Shown here: positions 12,651 through 23,314 of the stretch, piece after piece
Numbering within the stretch: the stretch's first letter is position 1
How the letters are laid out: each line of letters starts with the position of its first letter
NCBI GenBank assembly: GCA_954871525.1
Contig: OX940860.1
Location: 31,342,001 to 31,406,000, forward strand
DNA: 64,000 nucleotides
DNA from: Parietaria judaica
Lineage: Eukaryota > Streptophyta > Magnoliopsida > Rosales > Urticaceae
Direction: 5' to 3'
Made by a program: the position numbers and the translations under genes
Notes under the pieces: model-generated
Told to the model about the DNA's origin: nothing
Database searches by the model: none
Seen by the model: only the letters and a program-made list of their open reading frames with translations

Positions 12651-14785
12651 GGCAAAAAAATAGTCCTTTTGATGCACAAAAGTATCTAACCACATATAAA
12701 CTTGTAATTCCAACCAACCAATAATTTGATGGACTTTATTTTGAAAATAAAGAAGCGTCTACTTAGGCTTTATTTAGTGTCTAACTCTATGCATGAAATT
12801 GTCTAAGCCTTTTTTCGAAACCTAGAAACTGTCTAAGCCCATACCAAAAACGGTCCAAAATGAGGGGAAAAACGGTCTAACAAATATTTCGTACTATTTC
12901 CAAAGTGTCTACAAAGATGCAAAAAATAGTCCTTTTGATGCACAAAAGTGTCTAACCACATATAAACTTGTAATTCGAACAAAATTATAATTTGATGGAC
13001 CTTATTTTGAAAATAAAGAAGTGTCTACTTAGGCTTTATTTAGTGTCTAACTCTATGTATGAAACTGTCTAAGCCTTTTTCCGAAACCTGGAAACTGTCT
13101 AAGCCAATACCAAAAACGGTCCAAAATGATCTAAAAAACGGTCTAACCAATATTTCATACTATTTCCAAAGTGTCTACAAAGATGCAAAAAATAGTCCTT
13201 TTGATGCACAAAAGTGTCTAATCACATATAAACTTGTAATTCGAACAAAATCATAATTTGATGGACCTTATTTTGAAAATAAAGAAGTGTCTACTTAGGC
13301 TTTATTTAGTGTCTAACTCTATGCATGAAACTGTCTAAGCCTTTTTCCGAAACCTAGAAACTGTCTAAGCCAATACCAAAAAGGGTAAAAAAAAATGAGC
13401 TAAAAAATGGTCTAACCAATATTTCATACTATTTCCAAAGTGTCTACAAAGATACAAAAAATAGTCCTTTTGATGCACAAAAGTGTGTAACCACATATAA
13501 ACTTGTAATTCCAACCAAACAATAATTTGATGGATTTTATTTCGAAAATAAAGAAGCGTCTACTTAGGCTTTATTTAGTGTCTAACTCTATGCATGAAAT
13601 TGTCTAAGCCTTTTTTCGAAACCTAGAAACTGTCTAAGCCCATACCAAAAACAATCCAAAATGAGGCAAAAAACGGTCTAACAAATATTTCGTACTATTT
13701 CCAAAGTGTCTACAAAGATGCAAAAAATAGTCCTTTTGATGCACAAAAGTGTCTAACTACATATAAACTTGTAATTCGAACAAAATTATAATTTGATGGA
13801 CCTTATTTTGAAAATAAAGAAGTGTCTACTTAGGCTTTATTTAGTGTCTAACTCTATGCATGAAATTGTCTAAGCCTTTTTTCGAAACCTAGAAACTGTC
13901 TAAGCCCATACCAAAAACTGTCCGAAATGAGGCAAAAAACGGTCTAACAAATATTTCGTACTATTTCCAAAGTGTCTACAAAGATGCAAAAAATAGTCCT
14001 TTTGATGCACAAAAGTGTCTAACTACATATAAACTTGTAATTCGAACAAAATTATAATTTGATGGACCTTATTTTGAAAATAAAGAAGTTTCTACTTAGG
14101 CTTTATTTAGTGTCTAACTCTATGCATGAAACTGTCTAAGCCTTTTTCCGAAACCTAGAAACTGTCTAAGCCAATACCAAAAACGGTCCAAAATGAGGCA
14201 AAAAACGATCTAACAAATATTTCGTACTATTTCCAAAGTGTCTACAAAGATGCAAAAAATAGTCTTTTTGATGCACAAAAGTGTGTAACCACATATAAAC
14301 TTGTAATTCCAACCAAACAATAATTTGATGGATTTTATTTCGAAAATAAAGAAGCGTCTACTTAGGTTTTATTTAGTGTCTAACTCTATGCATGAAATTG
14401 TCTAAGCCTTTTTTCGAAACCTAAAAACTATCTAAGCCCATACCTAAAACGGTCCAAAATGAGGCAAAAAACGGTCTAACAAATATTTAGTACTATTTCC
14501 AAAGTGTCTACAAAGATGCAAAAAATAGTCCTTTTGATGCACAAAAGTGTCTAACCACATATAAACTTGTAATTCCAACCAAACAATAATTTGATGGACT
14601 TTATTTTGAAAATAAAGAAGTGTCTACTTAAGCTTTATTTAGTGTCAAACTCTATGCATGAAATTGTCTAAGCCTTTTTCCGAAACCTAGAAACTGTCTA
14701 AGCCAATACCAAAAACGGTCCGAAATGAGGCAAAAAACGGTCTAACAAATATTTCATACTATTTCCAAAGTGTCTACAAAGATGC
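12650..14785 (-). repeat. Right arm: eight 266-bp units, inverted
   Basis: The anchor GTGTCTACAAAGAT occurs at 12905, 13171, 13440, 13706, 13972, 14238, 14504 and 14770. Spacing is 266 in every step but one (269). Units differ by a few substitutions, and some variants are shared by alternate units (for example GTGTGTAACCAC at two units), suggesting block duplication. Confidence 0.85.
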
Positions 14786-14921
14786 AAAAAAACATGGTAA
14801 AAAAGGGTATTTTTGTCAAAATTAAGGCAAAATAAAAATTGGGGAATATATATACAGATTTATTAAAGTGGGAGACAAAATGGGTAGAACTTGCTTTTTG
14901 AGGGACTTTTTTTCAAGTTTT

Positions 14922-14923
<2 letters not shown>

Positions 14924-14978
<55 letters not shown>

Positions 14979-15623
14979 TAGTGGTACTTTATTTTTATTG
15001 AATATGTTGGAATGTCAGTAGGTAGTGAGCAGATAAGATGATCACAATCTTGTGATTGGTGATAGCGGAACCGGGAATTAGGATTCCGACATATTCCCTC
15101 CCGTTATGGTATTTCGGGAATTTGAAAACTCGTTTAGGTGTCTATCAATTTTCCGACCAGTGGTTATAAATCGGTTTTGTAACACGCATTTTTTTCCGAT
15201 ATGAGACATTAATATATTAAATTTAAACTAGAAAATGCCGGTTATAAGCTGGCATTACATCGGTTTTGTGGTTAAAGATATTTGTATGGTAAAAGTATCT
15301 GTGTAAAACCAGTAAATACTAGTTTCAAACTGCAAATGCAGGTGACAAGTTGAACTTTTATCGGTATTTACTTTAAAAAAATATTAGTATAACGAACAAA
15401 TTATAACGGGACTGGGAATACCGTCTTTAAACGGGTTGCGGTAAAAATAAAAATAAAAATAAAAATTCACCCCTGAATAATTTTATGAAAAATCAAACTC
15501 ATGAAAGTCTTTTAAGTAATGTAGAAGATCGACATTCATAGAATCATGTGAAGCATAAATAACAAAGTGTAGTTACTAAATGTTGAATAACTATTTATTC
15601 TTTAGTCCTTGGATTTAGCCCTT
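14924..15623. other. TA run and 3' flank of LAP5
   Basis: A (TA)n run continues to about 14978. After it comes unremarkable sequence that would include the 3' UTR of the minus-strand LAP5 gene. No other feature seen. Confidence 0.5.
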
Positions 15624-17750
15624 CTAGTTGCTAAGGTTCCTGGCTAAAATACCCTCAAAAGTGACACCGGGTCCGAAAGCCAGAATCAAACCCCATTCGT
15701 TCTCTTCTTTGCCTTCATTCTTCATCTTCAAGCTCTCTTCGATCATGTACTCCAGAACATAAACAATGGTGTTGCTGCTCGCGTTCCCGTAATCCATCAA
15801 CGCCCTCCGGCTCGCGCTCAGTTTCTCGGGGTCGAGATTCAGCCGCTTCTCGATCCGGTTCAGTATCGCCGGCCCGCCAGGATGAACTGCCCAGAACAGA
15901 TCGTTGTACGACTCCCGGTCGAACCCGGCCACACCGATCAGCTTCTCGCAGAACCCTTCGACGTTGTCTTCGATCACCTGTGGGAGCTCCCGCTCCAGCT
16001 TGAAGCTGATCCCTTCCTCGGTGAGCTTCCCGTCGATCGTCTTCTCCGTCCCGGGCAGGAACCGCTGCTTTGCCGAGTGTAGCTCGAAGAGAGCCCGCTC
16101 GGTCTCCGAAATTGGGTCGCACCCGACGATCATCGCCCCGGCTCCGTCCCCAAACAGCGCAACCCCGACGAGGTCGTATGGACGGTCCGCACTCGGGGGC
16201 TTGTACCCGATGATCGTCGTCTCGGAGGTCGTGAGCAAAACTCTACTTCCCGGGTTGTTCTCCGCTATGTCCTTGGCGACGCGGAGCCCCGCGACGCCGC
16301 CCGAGCAGCCGACAAAGTAGAGAGTGACACGCTCAGCCTCGGGGCTGAGGCCGAGGCCAGCAGCGAGGTAGAGGTCGCCGCCTGGGAGGCGGACCTCGCT
16401 GGAGGAGACGTAGACGACGTGAGTTATGTCGGAGACAGGCCGACCCCAGTTTTTGATGCAGGCTCGGGAGGCGGTGACGGCCATCTGTGTGACGGCGTCG
16501 TTGCAGATGTCGAGGCGCTGCTTCACCGTTGACTTGCCTTCCAGGATGAGGTCAGGGTACTTCCTGAGGATGTCTTCCGACATCACAACATACCTTGTTT
16601 TCACTGTCGTTGTCTTGCCTAAAAAGTCAACGTATTAGTCGGTCAATTATTTGATAAAAAAAGTTTAGTCCTTTCCAATAGAGGTGAACAAGTGGGTATT
16701 CGGTGCGGTTTTTGACAAATAATAGACCGAATACCGCATTTCGGTATTTTAGAAATGATAACCGAATACCCTATTCTTCTAGATGAAAACCGCATTTATC
16801 GGTATTCGGTGTTCGGTTGCGGTATTTTCGGTTTTTTGCCCACATTTACCGCTTTTAAATTAATATCCACATCTCCATAAACTGACTATTAATATCACAC
16901 ATAAACATACTACTACATGTTAATATTATAAAATATTACACATAAACGGATTACTAAATACTAATATTACACAATATTACACCGAGAGATTAGATAAGAA
17001 AACCTTTTTGATGTGTTGATAGGTATGGTAAATAGAATATAATAAATAGAATATTAGATTTAGTTAAAGCGGTAAAACCGGGTAAGCGGTTGCGGTTTTC
17101 ACATTAAAACCGAAAACTCCGTTTTAACCTAATTCGGTATTCGGTTTTTTTCTCGGTATATTCGGTTTTAACCGCTTTAATAGCGGTTGCGGTTTAATCG
17201 GTATCGGTTTGATCGGTTTTCGGTTAAAAATTCGGTTTACGGTTTCTTTTGTTCACCCCTACTTTCTAGTCATAAATCATGAATTTATGTGTGAAAAAAA
17301 AAATTCCAAATTTTTGTTCATAGTATTTTTTTGCTACTTATAAATTTTAGTATTTATCATCTATAATTGAGTAAATAATGACACTTTTTTTTTACTGATA
17401 ATTAGATAATCGATAATTTCTCATTAATTTTAAGTCACGTGCAATGTGCATGGTAATGTCAAGAAATTCTTTAAAAAAAAAAAAAAGCTTAAAAGAGAAA
17501 ATGTAACAATTTTACTAGTTCAATATGAAGAGCTAAAATTTCATCTTGAAAAGATTGAGAACTTACAGAGGCGGGTGAGCTTGCGCTTGAGCTCAGGATC
17601 GTCGCAGTTGGTGTCCCTAAAGTAGCCGTCGACGAGGTACTCTTGCATCACAAGCTGGTCGGGGAACGCTTTTCCGAGGGCCAAGATCGTCGCTTTCCCT
17701 GGTACCGGCTTCTTAGACGAGCCGATCGGGCCGTTTCCGATGCTACCCAT
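15624..17750 (-). CDS. LAP5: Type III polyketide synthase, LAP5/PKSB (sporopollenin)
   Basis: Chalcone-synthase-fold enzyme that condenses fatty acyl-CoA with malonyl-CoA to tri- and tetraketide alpha-pyrones, precursors of sporopollenin in the pollen exine. It acts in the tapetum. Two exons: 17750-17567 and 16618-15624 (minus strand), giving 392 aa. The intron splits the Cys-62 codon at the position conserved in chalcone synthases. The catalytic triad is visible: Cys166 (VGCSGG), His307 (AVHPGG) and Asn340 (DYGNASSN). GFGPG-type loop: AFGPGVTFEG near the C-terminus. The N-terminus MGSIGNGPIGSSKKPVPGKA and the motifs LTRLCKTTTVKTRYVV and YLVDGYF match LAP5 rather than LAP6 or CHS. The 948-bp intron contains a hAT-type insertion. 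A TATATATAAA box lies about 75 bases upstream of ATG. MTN follows on the same strand 2 kb upstream. Confidence 0.95.
16679..17261. mobile_element. hAT-type MITE inside LAP5 intron
   Basis: A 583-bp element with ends TAGAGGTGAACA and TGTTCACCCCTA and subterminal CGGTTTTCGGTT-like repeats. Flanks are CTTTCCAA (16671-16678) and CTTTCTAG (17262-17269), a 6 of 8 match to an 8-bp target duplication, as expected for an old hAT insertion. No coding capacity. It makes up more than half of the intron. Confidence 0.7.
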
Positions 17751-17824
17751 GTTTCTGTTTTACTTTGAAGAAGAGGGTCTTACTTTGTTCCTTGGGATAA
17801 GGCAATAAGATTGGTGACGTTCTC

Positions 17825-17834
17825 TCTTTATATA
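17825..17834 (-). promoter_or_regulatory. TATA box of LAP5
   Basis: TATATATAAA on the minus strand, 75-84 bases upstream of the LAP5 start codon. The surrounding 20 bases (CTCTTTATATATAAAGAG) are palindromic. Confidence 0.55.
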
Positions 17835-19788
17835 TAAAGAGAAGTTTGCATTTCATTGATATTTAAATTGGAATGCAAAGAGAATTGTATTATAAATGTT
17901 TTGATGTTTCAGTTGGCAAGCAAGCTTTTCATGCAACATTTGATATCAAATTATGAGAGATGTTGGTAAAGATTTGTTGTGGGGTTTGATGATATTAGTT
18001 TCAACTTTCAAGATCATGTGTGTGCTCTGGTCAACGTTGACATTTCGAGGGCAGTCTAGTAATTTACGTGTTGTGTGGGACAGTGGGAGTGAAGTTTAAG
18101 CAGGGGCGGAGCGGGGGTGGCCACCCCCACTTGGTCCGAGCTCGTTATTTTTTATTTTAATGTAATCATATTATTATATAAGTTTATATATAAATAATAA
18201 GTTCAAAATATTTGTAGATTAAATGTCATTATAGTGTAGTGGAATCTTGTGTTCCTCCAAGTTTTAGCCCTGGGTTCAATTCCCAATCTACATATTTTAA
18301 ATTTTTTTAGCAAGAGTTTTTATGATTACAATTTTTTTGAATAATAGTAGTTTCAATGTCTCGTTTTATTTTGAAATTTATGAGAATTCTAATCATATAG
18401 AGATCTTAATGAATTATTTTCATAAATCAAAAGTTCATAAAAAAAAATAGTTGTAATGCAATGTATGATAGTAGTTTCAATGTCTTGTTTTATTTTGAAA
18501 TTTATGGTCTATTAATTTTCGCCCCCTCTTAATTAAAGTTTTGGCTCCGACTCTGGAGTTAATTATATATTTAATGATCCTAATGTTGTTTCAAACTATG
18601 AAGTTGTTTGAAATTCCGAAAATACTAATATGATCAATTTTACTTAATTTTATAAGTCTAAGGGAAATTTGCGACTAAATCTTCAAACTTACCTGTTACA
18701 AATAACTCATTTAACTCAATTTTTTGCAGCTAAAATTCAGTTTCTTACAATTTGATCCTTGGTCATTATTGTTGACTATAAGGTGTTATGTAATTTTTTT
18801 AAATTTTTAAAAGATATTATAAAAAAATTATTAAGATAAACATATAATTATCAACAATATTTTTATAATTACTAAATTATTGATTATAAAAATACCCCTA
18901 AGAGAATTAACTAGACTCAATCAAGTATATTACGTGGTGATACGAAGCTTTTTAATTATTTTTTATTCATGATTATATTGAATGAAAAATAGAATTAAAC
19001 AGTCTACTAGGACTCGTTTGAGTTTTGTAGTTTCATTTAGTATCTATAATTTTCTTAAATCATTTTACTTGCATGTTCTTAAAATGAGTTCGATAAGATT
19101 TCATGTCTTATATTTAAAAAATAAAGACTTCAATAAATATGAATTAATATCATAGAGAAACCATTAAAATATATATATATAAGTAAGATATTAGATCCAA
19201 CTTACAGTTGAAAACACTTATTTGGTGTCTTTTGTTTCTTCTGTAAAAGTTAAAAAACGAAAAAAGTAATTGTAAAAATATTTTATTAAAATAAAAACAA
19301 AAAATCTTTTTTGAAAACTAAAAAACACACATTTTGAAGTTTACAAATCTTTCAACATTTTCATCAAATCAATTTTCTATATGGTTTCTTCTTCTCTTAC
19401 TCCATTTACAGAAATAACTCTCGATTTTATTATTTGTAATCATTCGGGAATTCATCTCCTCCGCGAATGCCGTAGATACTCGTGTATTTCGGTTATACTC
19501 GATTAAAAAAAAAAAGAAACACAGAAAACTGAAAGGGTAAAAAAAGCAACAATACAAAATTATTCTATGAATATATTGTATCTGCAAGCTATATCAACTT
19601 GCAAAAAAAAAAATAGTGTCACTATGTATCAAGCTTTAAGGGAAAACAAAACAATTGCACAAATATATCCTTGAACTACCGCGGAGTTGTGCGTTTTGGC
19701 CCATTAGTTTCAAATTTCAACTCTCAGTTCTTGGAAATAGATCACTCTGGCCCATAAGGAATGTTTTAATGTCACCTTTGACCGTGCT
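17835..19788. other. Intergenic region between LAP5 and MTN
   Basis: The LAP5 promoter side lies at 17.8-18.1 kb. A hAT-like element lies at 18101-18555 (listed separately). The rest is AT-rich with no gene seen. Near 18660-18780 and 19630-19770 are short stretches resembling halves of degraded MITEs (phrases such as TATCCTTGAACTACCGCGG). Confidence 0.4.
18101..18555. mobile_element. hAT-like element with GGCGGAGC ends and tRNA-like core
   Basis: Ends CAGGGGCGGAGC and GGCTCCGACTCTG are imperfect inverse copies, a terminus common in plant non-autonomous hAT-like elements. At 18228-18290 an internal stretch has box-A-like TAGTGTAGTGG and box-B-like GGGTTCAATTCCC spacing, as in tRNA-derived SINEs. 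This is either a nested SINE or part of the element. Target duplication is not clear. Confidence 0.4.
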
Positions 19789-22502
19789 TCAAAGCTCGGT
19801 GAGGCACTTTCCGTTGATGTGATCAATAACTTGCTCAACGGCTTGATCGAGAGCCGCCGTTACTGCCGCCAGATTCTGCAAGAATTCTTCAGCGGTCGGC
19901 TTCTCTCCGTCCACTATATCCGTAACGGCTTTCACGAATATTATCGGGACTTTGAAAAGATCTGCCACGTAAGCCACAGCAGCACCCTGATATACAAAAA
20001 ACAAACGAGCCAAATTCTTCAAGAATTAAACGAAGAAAATAAAAGGCACGTTCCAAAGTTCGTATTTCTTAGAGCTACAGGTAACGGTTAGTCGGCTCTA
20101 ACTGCCTAATAAAAAACCAACATTCTTCGAGAACCGAAAGAACAAAACCAAAAGCACAAAAAACCAAAAGTGGAAATTGTGAAACACCTTTTTTGTTTTT
20201 AAATAGTTTCATTTTAAAACCAAAAATAGCAGTCACTAAAGACAGATTTGTTTTTGGTTCGATACTGTTTGAGTTTAAAAGCATGAAACTGTTCGTTGCA
20301 ATCAGTGTGCTCTAAGCGCCTAACCGTTCACCTTCCAGAAATGGCAAAATCTATTACACTGCTAAAAATCATTTTCGCCCGAAGAGAAATGCTGTTGTTG
20401 AAATTGGATAAGAAAGTTGAAAAACAGACGGAACTTACTTCCATGTCTTTGACCGTAGCATCGTTTGCTGTGATTGACGCTTCATCTTGTTGGGACATAT
20501 CGAGAGAATCTCCGGTAGATAATTTCCCAACCTGAAGAGGTAAGTCGCTAATATAGTCACAGGTGATTAATTTGAAAAATGATGGACGGAAAGGAAATAT
20601 AAGCTTCTGAATGATCACCTTAAAGTTGAGTTCCTTCAGAAGATTGGGTGTCGAGAACGATTGTCGTAAACCAACTCCGTAAAGATCAAAAACCTGCAAA
20701 AAAATTCTTATCTTGAAAGTAAATCCCTTTGATGATTGTAGATAACACATTGATGATGATGATGATGATGATGATCCTTAGTAATATTAGATACTTAAAT
20801 TATTTGAATTTCACTACTTTTCATCTCAGTTTTGAAAAGATGTCGATATAATATGACATAAATTTGGATTTATGTATGTCCTACGAGGTCAACGTTATGT
20901 GTCTGATGGGGAAATGAGGTATCAACCTTTGTTTTTACTAAGATTGGTAAGCTAGGAAAAGCAGAAGAAGTGGTCAATTGTTTACGAGACATGTATTGAT
21001 TATTATTAGAACAATTTTTTCACATCTTTTTTCCAAAACGCGAAACAATACTCACGGGAATAGGAATCCTTCTGTCATGGAAAGCAACATCAGATACAAG
21101 AAAAATGTCACCGACGCTCGCTCCTTTGGCCTACATAAAGCACTCGGAAGTGAAACAAATTATAATTAACTGCCACTTTGTGAATCATCAAAATGAGCTT
21201 ATGCTTGTATGGAACTGCGTCGATATTATATCACAATCAAGAAGAGCACACGTGAAGAAAATATACAGAAAAATACGTTACCTTAAAACCACCAGCAGTC
21301 CCGGCATTAATGATCAGGTCCGGTTTCAACTCCTGGACAGCGGCATACGTCACAAGAGCAGCAGAAATTGTGCCAACACTGTCAACTCCTGCAAATAAAT
21401 TCAAAAAGTCCATAGCAACATGGTGAGAATAACAGAAATCAAACCAAGAGAAGCTTTACCGACAAAAAGACCGGATATGTAACAAAAGAACCAACTCACC
21501 CAAGGTTAAATCTTTCCCGGGCCAAACTAAATTTATATTGAGATCCTTGTAAGTTCCGTGATACCGGACCCATGGCATGCCACTCGGAAACCTGCAACAA
21601 TCAACAATTGTACTTTGATAAATCAGCTTGAACAAAGAAAACAACAGCATAAAGAAAGATCATTTCCCAAAGATGCAGCACCTAATCGAATCAAAATACA
21701 GTTAACTGCACAAAAAAAGATCGTTTCCAAAGATTCAACACTCTACTAGACTCAAAAACTGAATCAAAACACCATAACATTATAAGAAAAGATCATTTCC
21801 CCAAAGATTCAACACATAATCGAATATAAAAGCGAATCAAAATACGGTTAACAGTACGAAGAAAGATTATTTTCTGAAGATTGAACTCCCTATTAGACTC
21901 AAAACCTGAAATGAAATCCGGTTAACAGTACGAAGAAGAAAGATCGTTTTCGAAGATTGAACCCTCAGTTAGACTCAAAAACTGAATCAAAACACCTTAA
22001 CAGTATAAAGAATTGATAATTTCTAAGGAATGAACTCTCTATTAGACTCAAAAACCGAATCAAAACACCTTAACAGTGTGAAGAAAGATCATTCAGCTCT
22101 CGATTTGACTCAAAAACTGATTCAAAACACCTTAACAGTATGAAGAAAGATCATTCAGCTCTCGATTAGACTACAAAACAACAGTATGCAGAAGATCATT
22201 GAGCTCTCTATTAGACTCAAAAAGTGAATAAAAACAGCTTAACAGTACGAAATCTCTGAGAAGGAAGATAGAAGTTACACGGAGTTAGGATCTTCAGTGA
22301 GCTGAAACTTGTTGACCACCGGAAGCGCTTCCGTCTGCATAGCTGTGTGATTCCACGATCAAACCCGAAAATCACGAAACCTGTACAGAAAACAGATGAA
22401 GAAGAGAGAGAGCGAGCGAGCGAGTGTACCGATGACCACAAGGACGTTGGAAATAGGCATGGCTTCCTCGGAAGCTTGGGATTTGTCGCCGAGAGTAACC
22501 AT
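19789..22502 (-). CDS. MTN1: 5'-methylthioadenosine nucleosidase (MTN)
   Basis: Hydrolyses 5'-methylthioadenosine to adenine and methylthioribose in the Yang (methionine salvage) cycle, which supports ethylene and polyamine synthesis. Eight exons on the minus strand: 22502-22430, 22342-22279, 21591-21500, 21388-21282, 21130-21056, 20693-20619, 20531-20439, 19986-19789, giving 258 aa. Visible family blocks: VLVVIAMQTEALPVVNKF at the N-terminus (the catalytic acid region), INAGTAGGFKAKG, DVAFHDRRIPIPV, VGLRQSFSTPNLLKELNF, KDMEGAAVAYVADLF (substrate-binding Met-Glu) and VKAVTDIVDGEKP. Length fits the plant family (about 250-270 aa). All seven introns are GT-AG. Intron 2 (687 bp) is filled by a degenerate minisatellite. 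Plants usually have MTN1 and MTN2; sequence alone does not tell me which ortholog this is. Confidence 0.94.
20749..20775. repeat. (GAT)n microsatellite in MTN intron
   Basis: About nine GAT units inside the 362-bp intron between MTN exons 5 and 6. Confidence 0.9.
21640..22250 (-). repeat. Intronic minisatellite of MTN intron 2
   Basis: About nine degenerate copies of a 60-77 base unit. Recurrent phrases are AAGAAAGATCATTTC (or ATTCAGCTC), TATTAGACTCAAAAACTGAA and TCAAAACACCTTAACAGTA. Copies with AAGAAAGATC-like starts fall near 21653, 21784, 21858, 21935, 22010, 22079, 22143 and 22190. It occupies almost the whole intron without breaking splice sites. Confidence 0.7.
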
Positions 22503-22609
22503 GGCTTCTGTGATCAGAGAAAGAAGCTCAACTTTTTGCTGTGATCTTCGCTGAGCGAAACTATTCCTTACTCTCAGACAGAGACAGAGACAGAGGGAGC
22601 AATGGGAGA

Positions 22610-22641
22610 TGGGCCTTTAATGGGCCGAGATGGGCTGGGCT
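22610..22641. promoter_or_regulatory. Cluster of site II (TGGGCC/T) elements upstream of MTN
   Basis: TGGGCC occurs at 22610 and 22621, and TGGGCT at 22631 and 22636, all about 110-140 bases upstream of the MTN start. TGGGCY boxes are known TCP-factor sites in promoters of growth-related and housekeeping plant genes. A (CAGAGA)n-like purine tract lies just downstream. Confidence 0.5.
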
Positions 22642-22992
22642 CATCTATTATCCAATTTTGGTACTTTGTTTTCAAAAGTAATTAATGAAATACTAAATTC
22701 AATCACTACAATTCAAAAAATACGTCTTTAAGCTTAAAAACGTAAATAAGTAAAATCAGATAAACGAATTTGAGACCGGGATAAAAATTAAAATTAAAAA
22801 TACTGTTAAAAAAAAATCGGTTATCGGGGCACCTGATTTTGGAAATATGAGACTAAATCTGGAATCTACATTCAATCTTAATGTAAATACGGGTATCCAA
22901 ATATAAAATTTATTCTTTTAACAAAGTATTTTCTAGCTCCGAGTTTTAACACTTGGCTTTTAGTATTATCTTCACCTCTAGATTATATAAGA

Positions 22993-23314
22993 AAAAAATA
23001 TCCTAATAGCATAATAACTAGTTACTAGAGCTCTTTAATAATGAGTAAGATAAATAAGTTTGTTTGAGTTAATAGTAATTTCACTGCATCCTCCAAAAAA
23101 AACATCCTAATAGCATAATAACTAGTTACTAGAGCTCGTGGTTGCTAGGATAGCCTAGTGGTAATTCCACACCACCTCCAACGTGGAGGTTGTGGGTTCG
23201 ATCCCCACTGCAGCAAAGCTGCCTTCAAAAAAAAAAAAAACTAGTTACTAGAGCTCATTTGTAAGATAAATAAGTTTGTTTGACTTAATAGTAATTTCAC
23301 TGCATACTCCAGCA
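22993..23314. repeat. Tandem duplication of about 100 bp, second copy split by SINE
   Basis: Copy 1 runs from about 22999 to 23094 (TATCCTAATAGCATAATAAC through TTTCACTGCATCCTCC). Copy 2 begins about 23103 with the same text and resumes after the SINE at 23241, ending TTTCACTGCATACTCC near 23311. A few substitutions separate them, so duplication preceded the SINE insertion. Confidence 0.8.
23138..23239 (+). mobile_element. tRNA-derived SINE with 17-bp target duplication
   Basis: The body starts GTGGTTGCTAGGATAGCC. Box A is TAGCCTAGTGGTAATTCC and box B is GGGTTCGATCCCCAC, the RNA polymerase III promoter layout of plant SINEs. It ends in a run of A (23227-23240). It is flanked by direct repeats ACTAGTTACTAGAGCTC at 23121-23137 and 23240-23256. 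At about 100 bp it is short but appears complete. The folded tRNA-like part is not a functional tRNA gene (the cloverleaf is incomplete). Confidence 0.85.

Larger units (their letters stand above)
11738..14923. mobile_element. Foldback element of 3.2 kb with long inverted arms
   Basis: The outer 130 bases at each end are near-perfect inverted copies: GGAAACTTGAAAAACAGTCC at 11738 and its inverse ending TTTCAAGTTTTCC at 14923. Inside, the arms are arrays of a 266-bp unit in opposite orientation: three units on the left (about 11885-12650) and eight on the right (about 12650-14785). There is no transposase frame. The flanks are TA runs on both sides, so target-site duplication cannot be read. 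The architecture (long TIR built from subrepeats, little or no unique middle) matches foldback elements such as those described in plants and Drosophila. The transcript of either strand would fold into a long hairpin. Confidence 0.85.

Noticed and set aside
13059..13256. 65-codon open frame inside the foldback element
   Set aside because: It lies within the 266-bp repeat, is broken in sibling units, and begins only through a unit-specific TTG-like start.
11738..14923. CRISPR-like array
   Set aside because: Regular 266-bp units occur in inverted arms without short constant repeats and variable spacers, and the genome is a plant.
15715..16320. Long open frames on both strands across LAP5 exon 2
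   Set aside because: Shadows of the GC-rich LAP5 coding sequence; their products have no family resemblance.
23151..23213. Possible tRNA gene (good A and B boxes)
   Set aside because: Flanked by long target duplications with a poly(A) tail and an incomplete cloverleaf, so a SINE.
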